Positions 15,933 through 20,905 of a stretch of 20,905 nucleotides of DNA are shown piece after piece (position 1 is the first letter of the stretch; every line of letters begins with the position of its first letter). The stretch spans positions 1 through 20,905 of the forward strand of contig JBKBIC010000071.1 of NCBI GenBank assembly GCA_046299435.1. The letters run 5' to 3'. The notes beneath the pieces were generated by a model. That model did no database searches, was not told where the DNA came from, and saw nothing but the letters and a program-made list of their open reading frames with translations. This stretch comes from M3007 sp046299435. GTDB taxonomy: Bacteria > Bacteroidota > Bacteroidia > Chitinophagales > Saprospiraceae. A program made the position numbers and the translations under genes.

Positions 15933-16802
15933 ATGAAGGGAATCATCCTCGCGGGCGGCCTCGGCACCCGACTCTATCCGCTCACGCTGGCTGTCAGCAA
16001 GCAGCTCATGCCCGTGTACGACAAGCCGATGATTTATTATCCGCTCTCGACGCTCATGCTGGCCGGCATCCGCGACATCGCCATCATTTCCACGCCTTAT
16101 GACCTGCCCAAGTTCGAGCAACTGCTCGGCGACGGCTCCGATATCGGCTGCAACTTCCGCTACATCGTGCAGCACGACCCCAACGGCCTCGCCCAAGCCT
16201 TCGTGCTCGGCGCGGACTTCATCGGCAAAGACCCGGCCTCGCTGATTTTGGGCGACAACATTTTCTACGGTGCGGGCCTCGGCGAGATGGTGCGCTCCTG
16301 CGCTGCGCCCGACGGTGGCATCGTCTTCGCCTACCAAGTCGCCGACCCCGAACGCTACGGCGTGGTGGAGTTCGATAAAAACATGACCGCCCTCAGCATC
16401 GAGGAAAAACCCGCCAACCCGAAAAGCCACTACGCCGTGCCGGGCCTCTATTTTTACGACAACTCCGTCGTGGACGTGGCCCGCAACCTCCGGCCCAGCC
16501 CGCGCGGCGAATACGAAATCACCGATGTGAACCGCCACTATCTCGAACAGGGCAAATTGCAGGTGCGCGTCATGGGGCGCGGCTACGCTTGGCTCGACAC
16601 CGGTACGCACAAAAGCCTCATGCAAGCCGGCCAATTCATCGAAACCATCGAAGACCGGCAGGGCCTCAAAATCGGCTGCATCGAAGAAATCGCATGGGAA
16701 ATGGGCTTCATCGGCGATGCCCAACTCGAACGCCTCGGCCACAAATTCTTGAAAAGCGGCTACGGCGAATACCTGCTCAACTTGCTGAAATTCAAGCGGT
16801 AA
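15933..16802 (+). CDS. rfbA: Glucose-1-phosphate thymidylyltransferase
   Basis: RfbA (RmlA) joins dTTP and glucose-1-phosphate to make dTDP-glucose and pyrophosphate, the first step to dTDP-L-rhamnose for O-antigen and other surface glycans. It acts in the cytosol. The 289 residues match the family length. MKGIILAGGLGTRLYPLT (1-18) is the nucleotide-binding loop with the catalytic R13. SKQLMPVYDKPMIYYPLS (22-39) and GDNIFYG (107-113, metal-binding D108) are family signatures, and EEKP lies in the sugar-binding part. I chose the ATG at 15933, which gives the conserved N-terminus. A TTG seven codons earlier (15912) has a Shine-Dalgarno-like string but would add seven non-conserved residues. No other dTDP-rhamnose genes are adjacent. 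The gene converges on the GH32 gene. Confidence 0.97.
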   Translation: MKGIILAGGLGTRLYPLTLAVSKQLMPVYDKPMIYYPLSTLMLAGIRDIAIISTPYDLPKFEQLLGDGSDIGCNFRYIVQHDPNGLAQAFVLGADFIGKDPASLILGDNIFYGAGLGEMVRSCAAPDGGIVFAYQVADPERYGVVEFDKNMTALSIEEKPANPKSHYAVPGLYFYDNSVVDVARNLRPSPRGEYEITDVNRHYLEQGKLQVRVMGRGYAWLDTGTHKSLMQAGQFIETIEDRQGLKIGCIEEIAWEMGFIGDAQLERLGHKFLKSGYGEYLLNLLKFKR

Positions 16803-16805
16803 GCG

Positions 16806-16890
16806 TGGTGAGTGGTGAGTGATGAGTGATGAGTGATGAGTGATGAGTGATTTTCACACAAAATATTCATCATTCATCACTCATCACTAC
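16806..16890. repeat. 7-bp tandem repeat and inverted repeat between convergent genes
   Basis: Four exact units of GATGAGT (16821-16848), preceded by related GTGAGTG-like units, form the left arm. The right arm (16867-16890) reads TCATCATTCATCACTCATCA and pairs with the left over 21 bp with one mismatch. It fills the 101-bp gap between the convergent rfbA and GH32 genes. It could act as a two-way terminator, though no clear U-tract follows. Confidence 0.85.
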
Positions 16891-16903
16891 ACCATTCCTT
16901 TCC

Positions 16904-18472
16904 TCACCAAATCTTGCCCAGCCCCCAGTGCGTCCCGCCTGCCACTTTCACCCGCCCGCCTTGTGCGAACACTGCCGCTTGGTGGAAATTCTGGGTCGGA
17001 AAAAACAGGTCGGTCATGGCCGTCGCGCCGTCGTCGGCGAATAGCTCGACCGACGAGACATCGCACAAAAGCCTCATCGTCAGTTTGTTGCCTTCCGAAA
17101 TGCGCGGCGCGACGTGCCGCCCGGCGGCGAATTTCGGGTTGAAAGCCACCTTGCCCGCACGGGTGCGGTCGGTGAAAAACTGCCGCGTCCGTGTGTCGTA
17201 GCCGACGAGCATCTCCTCCCCTTTTGAATTGAAGAGCCGGATGCCGAACACGCTGGCAGTCGTCGCCGCGAGGTCAATTTCGAGGACGATTTCCCGGAGG
17301 GCGGCGTTGTCTTTTTCCGGCAAAATCCATTGGTTTTCAATTGTTTGCAGCGGAATGGGCGTGGTGTTCTTCCGCAGTTCGTTCAATTCGAGGACAGGCT
17401 CCGAGCACACGCGAAGCCCAGCGGGGCTTTGCCGCAGGTGGAGTTCACGCGGGACGGTCATCGCACTGCGCCACGGGTTGGTCGGCACTTCTTGGGCGTA
17501 GTCCCAGTTGCTCATCCAACCGATGAAAAGCCGCCTGCCGCCCGGCGCGCCGAACCAAGTCACGCCCGCGTAGTTGTCGCGGCCAGCGTCGAGCCAAAGG
17601 GTTTCGGTGGGCGGGGCGGCGTTTCGGAAGTTTTTGCCGTCAAAATCGCCGATGAAATACTGCGTCCCGGAGCCGCCGTTGGCCGCGCCGGGGTTGATGC
17701 TGACGAGCAGCACCCAGCGTTTTTCGCCCGTGCCGCCGACGGGCATCTCGAACAGATCCGGGCATTCCCACACGCCGCCGTGCGCGCCGTCCTTTGCCCC
17801 GAATTCGCCCGTGAACTCCCATTTTTTCAGGTCGGGCGAGCGGTAAAATCGCACACGGTCGGCGGCGGCCAGCACCATCACCCAATGGCGCGAGGGCGCG
17901 TGCCAGAGCACTTTCGGGTCGCGGAAGTCGCGGATGCCGGGGTTCGGGATGACGGGATTGCCCGTGTGCATCGTCCAAGTGCGGCCCTCGTCGAGGCTGT
18001 ACGCGATGCTTTGTGTCTGAAAATCAATGCGTCCCGCTTTCTCGCCGGGCATATCGTGTTGCGTGAATATGGCGACCAACGGCCCTTTGCCCGGCTGCCC
18101 GAAGCCGCTGGTGTTGGCTTCGTCCACGACCACGCTGCCCGAAAAAATCATCCCCAGCGAATCGGGCCGGAGGGCGATGGGCAGGTGCCGCCAATGCACC
18201 AAATCGCGGCTCACGGCGTGGCCCCAGTGCATCGGCCCCCATGTCAGGCCGTCGGGGTGGAATTGGTAAAACAAGTGGTATTCGCCTCGGAAATAGACCA
18301 TGCCGTTGGGGTCGTTCATCCACATCCGCTGCGGCGAAAAGTGGAATTGCGGACGGTGCGGTGCGGCATAGTCGGCTTTGTACATTAGCACAGCCCGGCG
18401 CGCAGCGGTTGGTGTGCAAACAAAACCTGCCGAAAGCAGCCCAAAAACGAGGAAAAAGGCGGCGATTTTCAT
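16904..18472 (-). CDS. Exported glycoside hydrolase family 32 (levanase/inulinase/invertase type)
   Basis: GH32 enzymes hydrolyse beta-fructofuranosyl bonds in sucrose, levan or inulin by a retaining mechanism. I chose the ATG at 18472, which opens with a hydrophobic signal peptide (MKIAAFFLVFGLLSAGFVC). The cysteine context GFVC is not a good lipobox. The protein has 522 residues. The nucleophile D54 lies in WMNDPNG, the transition-state stabiliser D185 in RDPK, and the acid/base E236 in WECPDLF. The five-blade propeller region runs to about 350, and a beta-sandwich domain fills the C-terminal 150 residues (VSSVELFADDG). Exact substrate cannot be read from the sequence. Unusually for a Bacteroidota glycan enzyme, no SusC/SusD or sugar-transport genes are adjacent. 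A perfect palindrome lies 54 bp upstream of the start. Confidence 0.95.
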   Translation of the reverse strand: MKIAAFFLVFGLLSAGFVCTPTAARRAVLMYKADYAAPHRPQFHFSPQRMWMNDPNGMVYFRGEYHLFYQFHPDGLTWGPMHWGHAVSRDLVHWRHLPIALRPDSLGMIFSGSVVVDEANTSGFGQPGKGPLVAIFTQHDMPGEKAGRIDFQTQSIAYSLDEGRTWTMHTGNPVIPNPGIRDFRDPKVLWHAPSRHWVMVLAAADRVRFYRSPDLKKWEFTGEFGAKDGAHGGVWECPDLFEMPVGGTGEKRWVLLVSINPGAANGGSGTQYFIGDFDGKNFRNAAPPTETLWLDAGRDNYAGVTWFGAPGGRRLFIGWMSNWDYAQEVPTNPWRSAMTVPRELHLRQSPAGLRVCSEPVLELNELRKNTTPIPLQTIENQWILPEKDNAALREIVLEIDLAATTASVFGIRLFNSKGEEMLVGYDTRTRQFFTDRTRAGKVAFNPKFAAGRHVAPRISEGNKLTMRLLCDVSSVELFADDGATAMTDLFFPTQNFHQAAVFAQGGRVKVAGGTHWGLGKIW

Positions 18473-18525
18473 GTTTGGAGGGAATTTGCCAGAAAGTTGA
18501 AAGGTCGTTGGGTTGCCCATAGTTA

Positions 18526-18545
18526 CCCACAGATAAATCTGTGGG
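18526..18545. promoter_or_regulatory. Perfect 20-bp palindrome upstream of the GH32 gene
   Basis: CCCACAGAT and ATCTGTGGG flank AA, giving an uninterrupted inverted repeat. It lies 54 bp before the GH32 start codon and 33 bp after the upstream gene's stop. There is no U-tract, so an operator for a dimeric regulator or a leader hairpin is as likely as a terminator. Confidence 0.5.
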
Positions 18546-18555
18546 CTGTGAGCAG

Positions 18556-18602
18556 AAAATCCGCTGGATTTTGAGGCTCAAAATAAATCCGCCAGCTGGC
18601 GG
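18556..18602 (-). terminator. Possible terminator cluster overlapping the stop of the OstA-like gene
   Basis: In minus-strand order there is a perfect palindrome CCGCCAGCTGGCGG (18602-18589) followed by ATTTATTTT, which contains the stop codon. A hairpin AAAATCC-AGC-GGATTTT (18572-18556) comes next. An overlapping palindrome, ATTTTGAG-G-CTCAAAAT, spans 18568-18584. At least one could end transcription, but the stems are short and the arrangement is ambiguous. Confidence 0.35.
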
Positions 18603-20407
18603 GGCCGCCGCTTTGTTTCCCAGAAAAAACCGGGCAGGCGCGTGCCGCCGGGCGGAGCCTTTTTCATGGGCGTGAAACTGCCTTTGGGTTGCGCGTAAAA
18701 TTTGATGCTGTTCACCTTGTTGTCGCCGAAAAACAGGCGCATCTCGGCACATTGCGATTGGTTCACGCCGATGTACGCCCGTTTGTCGTCGAGGGCATAA
18801 TAGACGGCTTCGGCGTTGCCGTCCACGAGCATTTCGCGCACTTCGTCGTCGCGGAAGGTGGCCGTGCAGTTGCGGCCTTTGATTTGGTTGAAGGCCAGTT
18901 CGTCTTCGGAGTTGATGACGAAGGCGTTTTGGCGCAGCCATATTTTGTCCAACTTCTTGTCTTTCAAGGCCATACGAATCGTGTCGGCGGAAAACTGCGA
19001 GGTGTCCGACCAAATCAGCGGCTGGCGATTGGTCAGCGAATAAAACCGGAAAACGCTGTCCGCAGAGGAGTAGGAGAGCGAGTCGCAGACGGCTTGCAGG
19101 TCGCTTTTGAAAATCCGCACGTCGCGGAAAGCCAGCAGCAGGCGCGTGTCGGCGGTCGAATCGGGTTTGAACGAAACGAGCCGCTCCGCGCTCATGTACA
19201 GGGTGTCGCGTTCGATGAGGCTTTTCATCAGCGGGCGTTTCGAGCCGCCGAAACCGCCGTTGGCTTCGATGAATTCCGAGCGTTTGTTGTAATCCATGCG
19301 GGCGGCGAGGATGGTGTAGTCGCTGGCCGTGTCCACCCAAACCACGTTGCCGACGGCGAGGCCGCTGCCCAGTTCGTCGTTGAAATCCAGCGAATCGGCC
19401 ACGATGATGTTTTGCTTGTCCACCACCCGCGAGCGGCCCGTGATTTGGTATTTTTTCTGACGTTCGTCGTATCGGATGCGCTCGCCCGTGATGTCCTGCG
19501 CCGAATCGCGGAAGTGCGCGTTGCCGATGAGCACGGCCACCTCGGTGTCGGTGTTATACTTGACCACATCGGCTTCCACGCGCTGCGTTTTTTCCTCGAT
19601 GTAAGCATCGCCTTCGAGGGTGTATTCTTTGGTGGTGCCGTCGTAGCGCATTTTTTTGGCGCGGCCACGCTGGTCTTTTCGCTCGTATTGCGGGTTCAGG
19701 TCGAACTCCGCGAAGTCGTTTTCGATGTCGTAAAAGCCTGATTCACAGTAGATTTTGCTTTCGCGCTGGCTGATGAGCGTGGGCGCGACGAAGCGCACGA
19801 TTTGGGTCTCGGTGTTGAAATTCATTGTGTCCGTCCGCACCGTGAAGTCGGGGTCGGTCACGAGCACATCGCCTTTGAAAAAGATTTCGTGGGCGTTCAC
19901 GTCGTAGCGTCCGCGCCGGCTTTTGAGTTGGCTTTTGCCGTTGTGGAGCACCGCGCCGGTGGTGTAGGTGGCGATTTTGTTCGCCAAATCGTAGTGCAGC
20001 CGGTCGGTAAAAAGTTGCTGCCGCCCGTTCACGAGCACCACGTCGCCGAACAGGTCGCTTTGCCGCGTGGCCCCGAAATAGTGGGCAGAATCGGCAAAAA
20101 CCTTCACGGTGTCGCCCTGCTCCATGACCACTTTGCCTTGCAACACCGCGTCGTCGGCCAAAATCGTGGCCGTGTCGCAATAGACCAGCGTGTTTTCTTG
20201 CCGCAGCCGGACGTTGCCGGAGAGTTTTTGGAGGTACTGCCCGCCGCGCAGGAAGTATTCGCCGAAGTCCGAGTATTCGACCTTGATTTTTTTGGTCGAG
20301 TCCTGCGCGGCGGGCGGCGGCGGGGCCACTTGCGCCCGCAGGGCGACGGGCAGGAGGCAAAAAAAGAGGAGACTAAACTTGCTTAAATACTTGAAAATCA
20401 GTTGCAT
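18578..20407 (-). CDS. OstA/LptA-like lipopolysaccharide-export protein
   Basis: I chose the ATG at 20407, which starts a signal peptide of 25 residues ending LRA before QVAPPPP. A TTG five codons upstream is less likely. The 609-residue protein is built of repeated beta-strands of OstA/LptA type, for example LSGNVRLRQENTLVYCDTA, VLQGKVVMEQGD, FGDVVLVNGRQQLFTDRLHY and LEGDAYIEEKTQRVEADVV. LptA-like jellyroll strands form the periplasmic bridge that carries lipopolysaccharide to the outer membrane. Bacteroidota carry long versions of this kind (OstA-like, PF13100 family), much longer than the roughly 185-residue E. coli LptA. The C-terminal motif TRLPGFFWETKRRPRQLADL resembles the normal end of such proteins. 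The role is inferred from family. Its upstream gap holds the 44-bp inverted repeat. Confidence 0.87.
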   Translation of the reverse strand: MQLIFKYLSKFSLLFFCLLPVALRAQVAPPPPAAQDSTKKIKVEYSDFGEYFLRGGQYLQKLSGNVRLRQENTLVYCDTATILADDAVLQGKVVMEQGDTVKVFADSAHYFGATRQSDLFGDVVLVNGRQQLFTDRLHYDLANKIATYTTGAVLHNGKSQLKSRRGRYDVNAHEIFFKGDVLVTDPDFTVRTDTMNFNTETQIVRFVAPTLISQRESKIYCESGFYDIENDFAEFDLNPQYERKDQRGRAKKMRYDGTTKEYTLEGDAYIEEKTQRVEADVVKYNTDTEVAVLIGNAHFRDSAQDITGERIRYDERQKKYQITGRSRVVDKQNIIVADSLDFNDELGSGLAVGNVVWVDTASDYTILAARMDYNKRSEFIEANGGFGGSKRPLMKSLIERDTLYMSAERLVSFKPDSTADTRLLLAFRDVRIFKSDLQAVCDSLSYSSADSVFRFYSLTNRQPLIWSDTSQFSADTIRMALKDKKLDKIWLRQNAFVINSEDELAFNQIKGRNCTATFRDDEVREMLVDGNAEAVYYALDDKRAYIGVNQSQCAEMRLFFGDNKVNSIKFYAQPKGSFTPMKKAPPGGTRLPGFFWETKRRPRQLADLF

Positions 20408-20440
20408 CTGAACGGTTGTCAAACTTTTCTATCGTACCAT

Positions 20441-20542
20441 TTTTTGATTGATGATTGACGATTACATGATTGTTGATTTTTGATTGAAAAGCGCGGACAT
20501 CAAAAATCAACAATCATGTAATCGTCAATCATCAATCAAAAA
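20441..20542. repeat. Perfect 44-bp inverted repeat with 14-nt loop
   Basis: Bases 20441-20484 and 20499-20542 are exact reverse complements over all 44 positions. The loop is 14 bases and includes GAAAAGCGCGGAC. The arms are themselves built of 7-8 bp units resembling GATTGAT, GATTGAC and GATTGTT. There is no target-site duplication at the edges (ACCAT on the left, GCTTG on the right). It lies between the antiporter stop and the OstA-like gene start. Confidence 0.97.
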
Positions 20543-20563
20543 GCTTGCTCGCTGGCCGCAAAA

Positions 20564-20905
20564 CTACCCCAAATCCGCCTTTGGCCTGCGGCGGTTTCGG
20601 CGGCGTTTGGGCCGGGGCGAGGTCGGGCGCGGCGAGTCAGTGGCGGGGATTTCTGGCAAAACTGCCTCGCCCGCTGCCCCTCGCCCAAGTCCGAGCAGCC
20701 GGAACACGAACGCATAAACAGCGGCCAACGCCGTCCTGTCCACCAAAAAAGTCAGCAGCGTGGCGAACAGCGTGCTGCACAAAATGATGGCGAACACCAC
20801 CGATTGGATGACCTCGCCGCCGGGCATCCCCTGTTGCGCTGGGACGGACGCAAGCACCGCCGCGCCCAAGCCTTTCGGAATCATGGTGGCCATGAAGGCC
20901 GCGTC
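20564..20905 (-). CDS. C-terminal part of a probable cation:proton antiporter (partial)
   Basis: The frame is open to the right window edge, so the N-terminal part of the gene lies outside. The visible 113 residues start DAAFMATMIPKGLGAAVLAS, which resembles the conserved late transmembrane helix of Na+/H+ exchangers (a PRGLAAAVLA-like motif). Another hydrophobic helix follows (VIQSVVFAIILCSTLFATLL) and then a third weak one (ALAAVYAFVFRLLGLG). The end is a hydrophilic, very basic tail, RPKRRRNRRRPKADLG, likely cytosolic. The family call rests on one short motif and the helix pattern. Another polytopic transporter is possible. The stop codon is 157 bp upstream of the OstA-like start. Confidence 0.6.
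   Translation of the reverse strand, partial: DAAFMATMIPKGLGAAVLASVPAQQGMPGGEVIQSVVFAIILCSTLFATLLTFLVDRTALAAVYAFVFRLLGLGRGAAGEAVLPEIPATDSPRPTSPRPKRRRNRRRPKADLG

Noticed and set aside
16416..16475. Lipoprotein call for the GH32 enzyme (cysteine in GFVC, encoded near 18416-18418)
   Set aside because: The residues before the cysteine do not fit a lipobox, so an ordinary signal peptide is more likely. The coordinates of this entry do not mark the motif; the codon position is given in the description.
16806..16890. CRISPR array
   Set aside because: Units are 7 bp with no spacers, and no cas genes are present.
18578..18660. C-terminal truncation or frameshift of the OstA-like protein
   Set aside because: The end TRLPGFFW followed by a basic tail resembles the usual C-terminus of such Bacteroidota proteins, so the gene looks complete.
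20441..20542. MITE or insertion-sequence remnant
   Set aside because: There is no target-site duplication and the arms are internally periodic, unlike transposon ends; a repeat-family copy fits better.

Overview
The window looks like a piece of a Bacteroidota genome, most like the Saprospiria/Chitinophagia group. The clues are a type IX secretion (T9SS) sorting domain, SprB-type and MopE-type surface repeats, signal peptides ending in AQ, a DUF4286 protein, an OstA-like protein, promoter elements of the form TAnnTTTG, and almost no Shine-Dalgarno sites. Most genes are GC-rich; the segment around 12080-12780 and parts of the protease gene are visibly richer in A+T. A 10-N run at 312-321 shows this is a draft scaffold.

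Layout from left to right. 1-4995 (minus) is a giant secreted multidomain surface protein that runs off the left edge. 5138-8863 (minus) is a large outer-membrane protein of an unnamed Bacteroidota family. 8983-10293 (minus) is S-adenosylhomocysteine hydrolase, bounded by a strong terminator downstream and a good promoter with a ~265-nt leader upstream. 10712-11899 (minus) is a sigma-54 response regulator without a DNA-binding domain. 12080-12778 (minus) is a small beta-barrel protein. 12862-15198 (minus) is a T9SS-exported trypsin-like protease. 15466-15780 and 15933-16802 (plus) are a DUF4286 protein and glucose-1-phosphate thymidylyltransferase. 16904-18472 (minus) is a GH32 fructan hydrolase. 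18578-20407 (minus) is an OstA/LptA-like lipopolysaccharide-export protein. 20564-20905 (minus) is the C-terminal end of a probable cation:proton antiporter.

The genes do not form one pathway. The common theme is the cell envelope and secreted proteins: LPS or O-antigen supply (RfbA, OstA-like), outer-membrane barrels, T9SS cargo and an exported glycosidase, next to housekeeping (AhcY) and regulation. Three good intrinsic terminators and several promoter-like sites suggest mostly one-gene transcription units.

The most unusual feature is a set of degenerate tandem blocks with a 7-8 bp period, several arranged as long inverted repeats. They lie in most intergenic gaps (10330, 11932, 15377-15466, 15781, 16806-16890, 20441-20542) and also inside the coding sequence of the 5138-8863 gene (6347 and 8053-8123). 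That gene also carries a paired REP-like palindrome (6639-6718). All three insertions keep the reading frame. This looks like a family of short interspersed elements that spreads or grows in this genome. A 10-bp triple repeat in the protease signal-peptide codons could act as a phase switch.
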